DNA of 7,990 nucleotides from Bacteriovoracaceae bacterium (GCA_023250755.1 JAHFAC010000033.1:3205-11194), one strand, 5' to 3'; counted from the stretch's first letter, positions 1-6,847 are shown. Numbers and translations: made by a program. The notes: generated by a model not told the origin, from the sequence alone.

Positions 1-1
1 A

Positions 2-391
2 GCAGAGGTTTATCCAGAAATTTCTGATTACTTTGACGTTCCCGTATTGAAGCTGGAGCTTAAGACGGATCGTTTTTATCATCTAGATACTTGTTTTTGT
101 CCGTTGAACGAAAAGGCCGCACTGGTTTTTCCACCGTCTTTCACGGAGAAAAGTTTTAACCTGATTTCAAAATTTTTTCCTGATCTAATCATCGTCAATC
201 AGCACGAAGCGATGGATTTGATGGCATGCAATGCCGCTGCGTTCTTCAATCAATCTGTTGTGCTTCATCGCGGCTCGGTCGAAGTTAATCGTGAGCTCAA
301 AAAACACGGTTTTGAGGTTTTAGAGGTTGATACCAGTGAGTACATGAAGTCAGGTGGCAGTGTCTTTTGCATGAAGATGGCGATTTTTTAA
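2..391 (+). CDS. Dimethylarginine dimethylaminohydrolase / amidinotransferase-family protein, C-terminal part
   Basis: This reading frame is already open at the window edge, so only the last 129 residues are seen; a TTG at 47 is not a credible start. The fragment has the two catalytic landmarks of the arginine deiminase/DDAH/amidinotransferase (guanidine-modifying) superfamily. The first is the His-Leu-Asp motif in YHLDTCFCPL (His codon 80-82). The second is the C-terminal nucleophilic cysteine in GGSVFC (Cys codon 368-370). Between them lie the family-typical ALVFPPSF and ACNAAAF stretches, and the protein ends seven residues after the cysteine codon begins, as usual. Family members attack the guanidinium carbon of arginine or methylarginines through a Cys thiouronium intermediate, giving citrulline plus an amine; the exact substrate cannot be told from this half. 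It is probably cytosolic. The pirin gene starts 23 bp downstream on the same strand, which suggests co-transcription. Confidence 0.82.
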   Translation, partial: AEVYPEISDYFDVPVLKLELKTDRFYHLDTCFCPLNEKAALVFPPSFTEKSFNLISKFFPDLIIVNQHEAMDLMACNAAAFFNQSVVLHRGSVEVNRELKKHGFEVLEVDTSEYMKSGGSVFCMKMAIF

Positions 392-414
392 GGTCATCTG
401 GAAAAGAAAAGGTC

Positions 415-1125
415 ATGATTCAAATTCGTCCTGCTCAAGAGCGCGGTCATTTTAATTTGGGTTGGCTGGATACTTGGCATAGCTTTTCATTTGGTGACTA
501 TTTTGCGCCTGAGCATATGGGCTTTCGGAGCCTTCGCGTGATTAATGAAGATCGAGTTCAGCCCGGACGTGGCTTTGAACCTCATTCACATAAAAACATG
601 GAGATTATTTCTTATGTTTTAGAAGGAGCCATAAAACATGAGGATAGCACGGGGACGCGTTCGATCATTCATGCCGGCGAGGTTCAAAAAATGACTGCCG
701 GAAGTGGAGTGAAGCATAGCGAATATAATGCTTCAACCGATGAGCTGGCCCATTTTCTGCAAATTTGGATTACTCCTGATCGGGATGGATTGATGCCTGA
801 ATATGAACAAAAGAGTTTTTCAGGTTTTAAGAAAACAAATGGCCTGAGCTTAATTGCCTCGCAGGACGGAAGGGACGGTTCGTTAACGATTCATCAAAAT
901 GCCGATTTGTATGCAGTGCAATTCGACTCCTCTCATACAATGCATTTTCCTGTTTCCAAAGATCGGCATGCGTGGGTTCAAGTGGCGCGAGGCGAAGTGG
1001 CATTTGATTTTCTTCGAGAGAAGAGGTCTTTTGGCGCTGGAGACGGAGCGGCGATCAGCGAGGAGTCAGGATTTACTCTGAGTGGGCAAAAGGGCTCTGA
1101 AATCCTTATTTTTGATTTAGCTTGA
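415..1125 (+). CDS. Pirin family protein (bicupin, YhaK-like)
   Basis: This 236-residue protein has the length of short bacterial pirins such as YhaK. The N-terminal cupin holds the pirin metal site: His57 and His59 in FEPHSHKNMEI, then His101 and Glu103 in GSGVKHSEYN. These match the His-His-His-Glu iron ligands of human pirin. Other pirin hallmarks are WHSFSFGDYF near residues 21-30 and the LEGAIKHEDSTG turn near 69-80. The second half is a weaker cupin. Pirins are cytosolic, non-haem, metal-binding proteins; some have quercetinase activity or act as redox-sensing regulators, and the role here is not known. An in-frame ATG at 367 would add 16 residues, but it overlaps the upstream gene. The ATG at 415 begins the conserved MIQIRPAQERG and follows a purine-rich AAAAGG site. 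The gene sits 23 bp after the DDAH-like gene and 27 bp before the FMN reductase. Confidence 0.93.
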   Translation: MIQIRPAQERGHFNLGWLDTWHSFSFGDYFAPEHMGFRSLRVINEDRVQPGRGFEPHSHKNMEIISYVLEGAIKHEDSTGTRSIIHAGEVQKMTAGSGVKHSEYNASTDELAHFLQIWITPDRDGLMPEYEQKSFSGFKKTNGLSLIASQDGRDGSLTIHQNADLYAVQFDSSHTMHFPVSKDRHAWVQVARGEVAFDFLREKRSFGAGDGAAISEESGFTLSGQKGSEILIFDLA

Positions 1126-1152
1126 GAATCAGAAAATAAATTTGGAGAAACG

Positions 1153-1797
1153 ATGCAAAATGAAAATCCGAAAAATATGTCAAAAAATATATCAGAAAAT
1201 ATAAAAATTCTTGCGCTCGCCGGAAGTCTCAGGTCTGACTCATATAACAAGAAGTTAATCAAAATCGCAGTCAAAGGAGCTGAGGCAGCAGGCGCTCAAG
1301 TCTCATTGATTGATTTAAGGGATTTTGCGATGCCTATTTATGACGGGGACCTTGAGGATCAAGAAGGCCTGCCCGCCTCTGCTATTGCATTGAAAAAGTT
1401 AATGATGGCGTATCAGGGGCTCCTGATTGCTTCGCCTGAATACAATAGTTCAATCTCCGGAGCTCTCAAGAACATGATTGACTGGATTTCTAGACCGATG
1501 GATGGGCAAGAAGGACTGGAGCCCTTCGAAAATAAGGTTGCCACTTTAATGAGTGCTTCGACAGGGGGACTGGGCGGTCTTCGCGGGCTGGTGCATGTGA
1601 GATCCATTCTAGGAAATATTGGAGTGACGGTTCTTCCTGATCAAATTGCAATTCCAAAAGCACACGACGCGTTTTCACATGAAGGAACACTCATCAATGT
1701 CAAACTTCACGCTAAAGTAGAAAATTTGGGCGTTGGACTTGTGCGGTTTTTGGTGATTTTGGCAAAAGGGAGAGCAGCCAGCGAAAATCTAAGCTGA
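1153..1797 (+). CDS. NAD(P)H-dependent FMN reductase (flavodoxin-fold oxidoreductase)
   Basis: The 214-residue product is a flavodoxin-like NADPH-dependent FMN reductase of the SsuE/ChrR/azoreductase type. The FMN phosphate loop is GSLRSDSYNKKL (residues 24-35). The second conserved segment, SPEYNSSISGALKNMIDW (94-111), and the glycine-rich STGGLGGLRG (136-145) contact the isoalloxazine ring and the nicotinamide. Such enzymes are soluble, usually dimeric or tetrameric, and reduce FMN or quinones, chromate and azo compounds; the physiological substrate cannot be read here. The start at 1153 has a GGAG at 1144-1147, five bases upstream. ATG at 1177 is an alternative that would drop a low-complexity, Asn/Lys-rich leader with no family counterpart. 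The gene follows the pirin gene by 27 bp and is probably last in the operon, because the next gene is convergent. A redox pairing with pirin is plausible but inferred. Confidence 0.92.
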   Translation: MQNENPKNMSKNISENIKILALAGSLRSDSYNKKLIKIAVKGAEAAGAQVSLIDLRDFAMPIYDGDLEDQEGLPASAIALKKLMMAYQGLLIASPEYNSSISGALKNMIDWISRPMDGQEGLEPFENKVATLMSASTGGLGGLRGLVHVRSILGNIGVTVLPDQIAIPKAHDAFSHEGTLINVKLHAKVENLGVGLVRFLVILAKGRAASENLS

Positions 1798-1825
1798 GTT
1801 GAACCCGGCCCTAGTGCCTTTTCTT

Positions 1826-2101
1826 TCATTTTTTCTCTCTCATTTCCTCACGGTGTTCTCTTCGCTTCTCGAGTCTCGCTTTGCATTCTCCAGAGAGTTC
1901 GGTCTTGTGCTCTTTTAGGCACTTGCCCAGCCCCTTGCCCCATTCTTTTCCTGCGCAAAACTTTTCTCGATCTGCTTTGCAGGGATGATGGTGCTTTTCT
2001 TGATTTTTTTCTTCGGCCCTTGAGGAATGGGCTGGGGCCAAGGAAAATGTGGCAACTAAGACATATCCTGCGCATTTTGCGATCCACTTGGAATGATTCA
2101 T
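1826..2101 (-). CDS. Small exported cysteine-rich-repeat protein
   Basis: This 91-residue protein has a clear Sec signal peptide: Lys5 and Lys9, a hydrophobic core at about 11-24, and likely cleavage after SSRA at residue 29. The mature part has four cysteines (41, 49, 61, 73) spaced C-x7-C-x11-C-x11-C, with FC, CLKEH and ELS between them. That spacing fits the Cys-rich GLG1-type repeat (Pfam cysteine rich repeat family), which also occurs in small secreted bacterial proteins. The mature N-terminus has a HHH run, and the C-terminus (residues 75-91) is a charged Arg/Lys/Glu segment likely to be helical. It is probably periplasmic, with the cysteines in disulfides; the function is unknown. A strong AAGGAGG ribosome site (2113-2119 on the plus strand) lies 11 bases before the ATG and supports this start. 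The gene is divergent from the thioredoxin-like gene and convergent with the FMN reductase gene, 28 bp away. Confidence 0.85.
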   Translation of the reverse strand: MNHSKWIAKCAGYVLVATFSLAPAHSSRAEEKNQEKHHHPCKADREKFCAGKEWGKGLGKCLKEHKTELSGECKARLEKRREHREEMREKK

Positions 2102-2145
2102 TTCTGTAGTCTCCTCCTTGTTTTGTACAGGTGTGAGCAGAGAGA

Positions 2146-2170
2146 GGGCAAGAATTTTCTATTCTTGCCC
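2146..2170. promoter_or_regulatory. Perfect 10-bp inverted repeat in the divergent intergenic region
   Basis: GGGCAAGAAT (2146-2155) and its exact reverse complement (2161-2170) are separated by five bases. The repeat lies almost exactly midway between the two divergent start codons, 44 bp from the minus-strand ATG and 42 bp from the plus-strand ATG. Neither strand has a T-run directly after the stem, so an intrinsic terminator is unlikely. A shared operator, or a leader hairpin in one of the transcripts, is the better guess. Confidence 0.5.
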
Positions 2171-2212
2171 GGTATTTTCGTGTGTAATGTAAGAAAAAAG
2201 AGGTCTCACGTC

Positions 2213-2980
2213 ATGCGTATTTGCACCCAGTCATTGTCGCTTGCGGTGATTTTGGTTTGCACGTCATTCTTGCTTGCACAAGGGGCCGACCTTGACCTGA
2301 ATTCACAACTCAGTGTGAGTCGCTGTGGCAAAGAGATTTTATCGGTGCTTCAGAGTTGGGGCGTGGAGCAACATTGGACTAAGCAGGTCAATGCATGGGA
2401 TGAGAGCCGGTCTTTTATCTCGCCTACGAATCAGCTTGGGGTTTGGGTTGAACTCAAATGGAGTGACGATGAACCCACGGAGCTGGATCGCATCAGCGCC
2501 GAATCGGTCGAAAAACTGACGTGGAATGCCCAGTGTGCGAGTCATTCAGAAAAAAAATATCAAAAGAAAGCTCAAAAAAGCGGCAGTGGTTTTACAGACG
2601 AAGATTTACTCCTGACTTTAAGGAAGTATCCTGCCGGAGGCGCTTTTTATCTTTGGTCCCCCCATATGCCATGTTCAGTTAAAGGCCTAAAAGAGGCTGA
2701 AAACGCAGCTAAGACATTGGGTGTGAAAGTAGTGGCCCTGATGGATCCTACGTCAAATCGAAAATTTGCCAATGCCACTGCCAAGCGAGAGGGTTTTTCT
2801 CCTGATGCCTTAAAAGAAGTGGATTCACTTGAGCTGATCTTTCGTGGATTGACGGTGCATGCTCCGTCGTTTCTGCTTTTCTCAGGGGGGGAGATTCGGG
2901 GCGAGGTCCTTCGGGGCTATCGCATTGCCACGGATTACGAACGTTTTTTGATGGCTCATCTCAAGGGTGAGGCAAAGTGA
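2213..2980 (+). CDS. Exported thioredoxin-fold protein with a degenerate active site
   Basis: The 255-residue product begins with a signal peptide (hydrophobic at about 8-22, probable cleavage after AQG at 24). Residues 26-125 match no family I recognise. Residues 126-251 read as a thioredoxin-like domain: a hydrophobic strand into WSPHMPCS (148-155), a following helix (156-169), a VKVVALMDP strand (171-179), and a likely cis-proline at Pro218 in HAPSFLLF with a GGEIRGEVLRGY hairpin. In alignment with the thioredoxin CGPC box, HMPC (151-154) has His in place of the nucleophilic N-terminal Cys, so ordinary disulfide exchange is unlikely. Cys38 and Cys108 are the other mature cysteines. The frame is open back to an ATG at 2093, but that 40-residue extension would bury the signal peptide and overlap the opposite gene. 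ATG 2213 has AAGAGG at 2198-2203. It is probably periplasmic. Confidence 0.75.
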   Translation: MRICTQSLSLAVILVCTSFLLAQGADLDLNSQLSVSRCGKEILSVLQSWGVEQHWTKQVNAWDESRSFISPTNQLGVWVELKWSDDEPTELDRISAESVEKLTWNAQCASHSEKKYQKKAQKSGSGFTDEDLLLTLRKYPAGGAFYLWSPHMPCSVKGLKEAENAAKTLGVKVVALMDPTSNRKFANATAKREGFSPDALKEVDSLELIFRGLTVHAPSFLLFSGGEIRGEVLRGYRIATDYERFLMAHLKGEAK

Positions 2981-2998
2981 AAATTTAAACTGATCCGC

Positions 2999-4393
2999 TT
3001 ATGTTGAGCAAGACAGGGCAGCCAAGAGGTTTTCGCAAACTTGTTTTGCGTCCCCGAAGATGAGGGAGCAGTTGTCGTAATAAAAAAGAGCATTGTCGAC
3101 TCCTGCGTATCCAGGTTTCATGGAGCGTTTAACGACATAAACTTGTTTTGCCTTAAAAGCGTCCAGAATGGGCATTCCGTAGAGCGGACTTGATTTATTG
3201 GTTTTTGCATCAGGGTTCACCACATCATTGGCGCCAATGACGAGTGCGACGTCAGTGGTGGAGAATTCGTGATTGATTTCTTCCATCTCTTGGACGGCAT
3301 CATAGGGGATCTCTGATTCAGCAAGCAAGACGTTCATATGGCCCGGCATGCGTCCGGCTACGGGGTGGATAGCAAATTTCATTTCAATTCCACGTTCTTT
3401 GAGATGAAAGTAGAGATCTTTCAATGCGTGCTGGGCTTGGGCGACCGCCATTCCATAGCCTGGGACGATAATGACTTTGGATGAGTTCTCCATTGCAAAA
3501 GCGGCGTCCTCTGCTGAGACCGACTTGATTCCTTTTTTCACCGACTGTGAAAGTGTAGATCCCTCTCCAGCTTCTCCGCCAAAGCCTCCTAAGATGACGC
3601 TAAAAAAGGAGCGATTCATAGCTGTGCACATGATGTAGGAGAGAATGGCTCCGCTGCTGCCGACCAACGCTCCTGTCGTGATCAGAAGATTGTTTTCGAG
3701 CGTGAATCCTGTGGCTGCTGCTGCCCAGCCCGAGTAGGAGTTCAGCATCGAAACCACTACCGGCATGTCCGCTCCGCCAATCGGCAAAATGAGTAAAAAG
3801 CCAAGTAAAAAGGCGATCGCGGTCGTGACCCCGAGGGCAACCCAATCGTGATTCATAACAAAACTTACAGAAAAGGCGACCATCACGACTGCAAGAATGA
3901 GATTAAGAAAATGCTGCCCCTTAAAAATTAGGGGATTTGAGGTGATCAGCTCTTGCAGTTTGCCGAAGGCAATCAGTGAGCCCGTAAAGGTGATCGCTCC
4001 GATCATACTGCCTGCCGCTAGTTCGATTAGGGTTACGGTATTGAGGTGGCCATTCATCTGATGAAGAAAAAAAGTTCCAAATGCGACGAGAACCGCTGAA
4101 AGTCCGACAAAGCTGTGAAGGCAGGCGACCAGCTGAGGCATTGAGGTCATTTTGATTCTGAGGGCGATGGTGACTCCGATAAGCGCACCGATGGCTAATC
4201 CACCCAAGATCCAACCATAGGATTGAACTTGTGGATTTAAGAGAGTGGTGACCACCGCAATGGCCATTCCCAGCATCGCAAAGAGATTTCCTCGAAGTGC
4301 AGTTCTTGGAGAGCTCAGTCCCTTTAATCCAAAGATAAAGAGAACGGTTGCAGCGAGATAAATAGCGGCAGAAAGATCCTGACTCAGTTCCAT
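2999..4393 (-). CDS. pntB: Proton-translocating NAD(P) transhydrogenase subunit beta
   Basis: At 464 residues this has essentially the full length of PntB (462 in E. coli). The first ~260 residues form the multi-helix membrane domain (dII). It includes MPQLVACLHSFVGL with His93, the counterpart of the proton-channel His91 of E. coli, and GGADMPVVVSMLNSYSGW with Asp209 and Asn218. The C-terminal ~170 residues are the cytosolic NADP(H)-binding domain III: GYGMAVAQAQ (312-321), HPVAGRMPGHMNVLLAE (343-359), GANDVVNPDA (387-396) and KRSMKPGYAGVDN (422-434). With the alpha subunits it transfers hydride between NADH and NADP+, coupled to inward proton movement. The ATG follows a GAGG site (plus-strand complement 4399-4402). 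It starts 14 bp after pntAB and is the last gene of the operon; its stop lies 18 bp from the stop of the convergent thioredoxin-like gene. No obvious terminator lies between them. Confidence 0.97.
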   Translation of the reverse strand: MELSQDLSAAIYLAATVLFIFGLKGLSSPRTALRGNLFAMLGMAIAVVTTLLNPQVQSYGWILGGLAIGALIGVTIALRIKMTSMPQLVACLHSFVGLSAVLVAFGTFFLHQMNGHLNTVTLIELAAGSMIGAITFTGSLIAFGKLQELITSNPLIFKGQHFLNLILAVVMVAFSVSFVMNHDWVALGVTTAIAFLLGFLLILPIGGADMPVVVSMLNSYSGWAAAATGFTLENNLLITTGALVGSSGAILSYIMCTAMNRSFFSVILGGFGGEAGEGSTLSQSVKKGIKSVSAEDAAFAMENSSKVIIVPGYGMAVAQAQHALKDLYFHLKERGIEMKFAIHPVAGRMPGHMNVLLAESEIPYDAVQEMEEINHEFSTTDVALVIGANDVVNPDAKTNKSSPLYGMPILDAFKAKQVYVVKRSMKPGYAGVDNALFYYDNCSLIFGDAKQVCENLLAALSCST

Positions 4394-4407
4394 GGGTGCC
4401 TCGATTG

Positions 4408-4707
4408 TTATTTTTTCTTGTTTTCTTTTTTCTTGAACATTGCCAGCATGCGGTTGGTTACAACAAATCCGCCAAAGATATTAATCGACGCAAGAAGCAC
4501 GGCGAAAAATCCAATCCAGCAGGCAGCCCCTCCGGCATTGCCAGCGCCGCCTGCAACCAAAATGGCTCCCACTACAACGATGGCGCTGATTGCATTAGTG
4601 ACGGCCATCAAAGGGGTGTGAAGTGCAGGTGTCACTCCCCAGATGACGTGGTAACCCACAAAACAGGAGAGCACAAAAACATAAACTCCAAGCATCGTTG
4701 CAGACAT
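4408..4707 (-). CDS. pntAB: NAD(P) transhydrogenase subunit alpha, part 2 (membrane part)
   Basis: This 99-residue membrane protein corresponds to the C-terminal membrane segment of the one-piece E. coli PntA. In split systems it is a separate gene (PntAB, PNTB 4TM-type domain). Three hydrophobic stretches are visible at about 5-25, 36-54 and 62-86. Typical residues include [24 protein letters not shown] around 18-41 and [16 protein letters not shown] at 73-88, followed by a Lys-rich cytoplasmic tail. It assembles with PntB to form the proton channel. The ATG has an AGGAG-type site (complement of 4716-4721) eight bases upstream. It is 28 bp downstream of pntAA and 14 bp upstream of pntB, consistent with one transcript. 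Confidence 0.96.
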   Translation of the reverse strand: MSATMLGVYVFVLSCFVGYHVIWGVTPALHTPLMAVTNAISAIVVVGAILVAGGAGNAGGAACWIGFFAVLLASINIFGGFVVTNRMLAMFKKKENKKK

Positions 4708-4735
4708 TCAACTTTCTCCTCTCGTCATCTTCTTT

Positions 4736-5848
4736 TTACTTTTTCCTGACGCATCCCTGATAAGTGGTCAGTGAAGCGGCGATGATCTCATCTTCGAGAT
4801 TCATCTCTAAAGTCGTTTTTCCGTCTTTTGTTTTCACCATCAGAGACACCAATGCCAAAAGATTTTTTGAATAAAAGCTGCTTGCGTCCGAGGCCACTAG
4901 GGCTGCTAGGTTTTTGGTTCCGATAATCGTGACTCCGTGTTTGATCACCACCTGATCGGGCACCGTGAGAGCGCAATTGCCGCCACTCGGAGCTGCCATG
5001 TCGACGATCACTGAGCCCATGCGCATGCCCTTGACGACGTCTTCAGATACCAGGATCGGGGCGCGACGTCCTGGGACATTTGCTGTAGTAATAATGATGT
5101 CGCATTTCATCAGTTTTTCGGCCAGTGCTTGTTGAAGCTTTGCTTTTCCAGCTTCTGAAAGTTCCTTAGCGTAGCCTCCACTCCCAGCTCCAGCCTCACC
5201 GAGTTCAACCTCGAAAAATTTACCACCAAGGGATTGGACTTGTTCTTTGGTGTCTGGGCGAACGTCATAGGCTTCGATCTGGGATCCCAGGCGTTTTGCA
5301 GTCGCAATGGCCTGGAGTCCTGCTACACCTACTCCCAAGACAAAGACGCGAGCCGCTTTGGCCGATCCAGCCGAGGTCATCATCATGGGAAAGAACCGTC
5401 GATAGTACTGTGCGGCTTCGAGGACCGCGCGATAACCTGCAATATTAGCTTGGGATGAAAGAGCATCCATGGACTGAGCTCGCGAAATTCGGGGGATCAA
5501 CTCCATGGCGATACTATCGACTCCAGTCTGTGCCAGTTTCTCGACGAGCCCGTCGTTGAGATAGGGTTCAAGGAGTGCGATCAGCAAGGACCCTTTTTTG
5601 ATCAATGCAGTCTCCGTGGTTTCGGGGCGATTTGCTTTCAGGACGATGTCGGCGCCCAGTGCGGCGTCTGTGCTGACCAGTTCAGCTCCCGCGTGGGCAA
5701 AGTCCTCGTCACTAAAACCCGCTTCTAAGCCCGCTGATTTTTCAACTAGGACTGAGAGGCCCATTTTAATGTATTTTTTAATAATGTCGGGAGTGGCTGC
5801 AACACGTGTCTCCCGTTCTCGCCGTTCGCGGGGTACTCCAATTTTCAT
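4736..5848 (-). CDS. pntAA: NAD(P) transhydrogenase subunit alpha, part 1 (NAD(H)-binding)
   Basis: The 370-residue product is the soluble NAD(H)-binding domain I of transhydrogenase, related to alanine dehydrogenase. It opens with the family N-terminus MKIGVPRE and TRVAATP (14-20). It carries RAQSMDALSSQANIAGY (123-139), the Rossmann glycines GVGVAG (172-177) followed by AYDVRPDTKEQV (193-204), the TTANVPGRRAPILV segment (254-267) and VIVDMAAPSGGNC (280-292). It ends after domain I without membrane helices, so the alpha subunit is split as in Rhodospirillum rubrum. It binds NADH and passes hydride to NADP+ on PntB. The stretch RERRERE (7-13) is more charged than the usual loop here; this is probably harmless. 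An AGAGG site (complement of 5856-5860) precedes the ATG by seven bases. It is the first gene of the pntAA-pntAB-pntB operon. Confidence 0.97.
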   Translation of the reverse strand: MKIGVPRERRERETRVAATPDIIKKYIKMGLSVLVEKSAGLEAGFSDEDFAHAGAELVSTDAALGADIVLKANRPETTETALIKKGSLLIALLEPYLNDGLVEKLAQTGVDSIAMELIPRISRAQSMDALSSQANIAGYRAVLEAAQYYRRFFPMMMTSAGSAKAARVFVLGVGVAGLQAIATAKRLGSQIEAYDVRPDTKEQVQSLGGKFFEVELGEAGAGSGGYAKELSEAGKAKLQQALAEKLMKCDIIITTANVPGRRAPILVSEDVVKGMRMGSVIVDMAAPSGGNCALTVPDQVVIKHGVTIIGTKNLAALVASDASSFYSKNLLALVSLMVKTKDGKTTLEMNLEDEIIAASLTTYQGCVRKK

Positions 5849-5880
5849 TTTGGCACCTCTTGTCGTAACCTCTGATTCTC

Positions 5881-5909
5881 AATTTATGAAGTTATCTTTA
5901 ACCTACCAA
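5881..5909 (-). promoter_or_regulatory. Candidate sigma70-type promoter of the pnt operon
   Basis: On the minus strand TTGGTA (complement of 5904-5909; 4/6 to TTGACA) is followed after 17 bp by TAAATT (complement of 5881-5886; 4/6 to TATAAT). It ends 32 bp before the pntAA start codon. Spacing is ideal but the boxes are only moderate, and the region is A/T-rich, so this is a weak prediction. Confidence 0.3.
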
Positions 5910-5963
5910 ATGAATCAGTGATAATGGAAGTGGATTTTTGGATTAATCGGTTACCCTTTACCT

Positions 5964-6045
5964 TTTTATTTCTTGAAAAGCGAAATTCAAGCGCCTAGCC
6001 CCCGATACTAAGCCTACTTTTTTCATTTTTTAAGAAATTCAAAGG
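5964..6045 (-). repeat. REP-like direct repeat, left copy (RAYT-proximal, overlaps its 3' end)
   Basis: These 82 bp align without gaps to 6893-6974, 71 of 82 identical by hand alignment. On the minus strand the copy contains GTAG (complement of 6014-6017), immediately followed by GCTTAG, a nine-base G-rich loop and CTAGGC (hairpin over 5993-6013; five Watson-Crick pairs and one T-G wobble). A conserved GTAG/GGAG tetranucleotide 5' to a hairpin is the known recognition layout of REP elements bound by RAYT proteins. Positions 6023-6045 are also the last codons and the stop of the transposase gene. On the plus strand the hairpin is followed by T-runs, so it could also stop antisense transcription. 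Confidence 0.85.
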
Positions 6046-6847
6046 GCTCTTTCGTTCTGAGGCGCTGATCTCCAAGGCAAAGCGCTGCCGCTTCTATCCC
6101 TTTGGGCGGTTTGTGACTTAGAATTGAGTGAACTGCGCGTGGAGTGATTTTGCAAATCTGGGATAGCAATGGGGGTTGCCTCCATCCTTGTTGACAGGCG
6201 AGGTGGATGAAGAGAGCTCGCAGGGGTCCCCGCCTCTGAATTTCAGAGGTCGAAATTTGTAGGGCCGCGGCAGAAGCAGCCAAGATTTCTCCGATCGATT
6301 CCTCTGGCCAAAGCTTTGAAACTGCGGGCTGGGGTGGTCGAGTTCCTGTAACACTGACCGAAGGGTCGGCTGACACGTAGGTGTGAAATCGGACTCCGAA
6401 TCCTCTTTCAGTTTCGCCCAAGACCCTGGCGAGTCGCGATACTTTCATTTGTTGATTGACCGTGGCACCCATGATTTGTCGGTAGGTGGACCAATACCAC
6501 TCGAGCGGGTCAGAACACAGATTTTTACGACAGGGATTAAGAGCAACATATCGAATTTGTCTACGGAGATGATGTCTGTCCGGAATCAATGAAGGGGGAG
6601 GAATGGACTGCCAAAGACCTAAAATCCGGACGTGCTTACTGATAACACCCATGAGTCCGTTGAGTTTACGGAGATTTTGCTTGGCTGACTCCATTGCCAA
6701 GATAAGATGAAGGTGATTTGGCATGAGTACTGCTGCAAGTGCATCTGGGAAGAGATTGTTTAGCGTGATCCAGGTTCGTCGTGCGGATTCAAAGTTTCTG
6801 AAAGGCTCATGCGGAGTGCTTGCACGTAAGACCCAGTGATTCCACAT
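6023..6847 (-). CDS. REP-associated tyrosine transposase (RAYT), Y1/HUH family
   Basis: This is a 274-residue single-strand-DNA transposase relative of IS200/IS605 TnpA. The HUH metal site is in AVLMPNHLHLIL (His45 and His47). The nucleophile is most likely Tyr100 in RYVALNP, followed by DPLEWYWSTYR (113-123), the usual RAYT pattern NPxR...P..W.SYR. Residues 186-247 form a helical C-terminal extension (IGEILAASAAALQIS, then a probable helix-turn-helix LSQICKITPRAVHSILSH at 228-245). It resembles the DnaA domain-IV-like tail of some RAYTs; that is inference. The ATG at 6847 is used because the frame upstream has no better start and no family match; the ribosome site is weak. RAYTs nick REP hairpins and are usually single-copy, chromosomal and domesticated. 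All catalytic residues are present, and flanking REP-like repeats support the assignment. Confidence 0.88.
   Translation of the reverse strand: MWNHWVLRASTPHEPFRNFESARRTWITLNNLFPDALAAVLMPNHLHLILAMESAKQNLRKLNGLMGVISKHVRILGLWQSIPPPSLIPDRHHLRRQIRYVALNPCRKNLCSDPLEWYWSTYRQIMGATVNQQMKVSRLARVLGETERGFGVRFHTYVSADPSVSVTGTRPPQPAVSKLWPEESIGEILAASAAALQISTSEIQRRGPLRALFIHLACQQGWRQPPLLSQICKITPRAVHSILSHKPPKGIEAAALCLGDQRLRTKEPFEFLKK

Noticed and set aside
1798..1830. Possible terminator after the FMN reductase gene (GGC...GCC followed by T-rich sequence)
   Set aside because: The stem is only three base pairs, and the T-rich part belongs to the coding end of the convergent gene.
2093..2212. N-terminal extension of the thioredoxin-like gene from an ATG at 2093
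   Set aside because: It would overlap the start of the opposite gene, run through the inverted repeat and hide a good signal peptide that begins at 2213.
2981..2998. Search for a terminator between the convergent thioredoxin-like and pntB genes
   Set aside because: The 18-bp gap holds no inverted repeat or T-run worth reporting.
4396..4749. Plus-strand open frame of 117 codons over pntAB and the pntAA-pntAB junction
   Set aside because: It lies antisense to a well-conserved membrane protein gene, and its translation (rich in His, Ser, Asn) matches no family. It is a shadow frame.
5598..5921. Plus-strand open frame of 107 codons over the start of pntAA
   Set aside because: It is antisense to the conserved N-terminal half of PntAA and its promoter region, with Ser/Arg-rich low-information translation.
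5972..5991. CTTGAA/TTCAAG hairpin at the left edge of the left repeat
   Set aside because: The six-pair stem is not kept in the right copy (several pairs lost), so it is probably not part of the repeat's functional structure.
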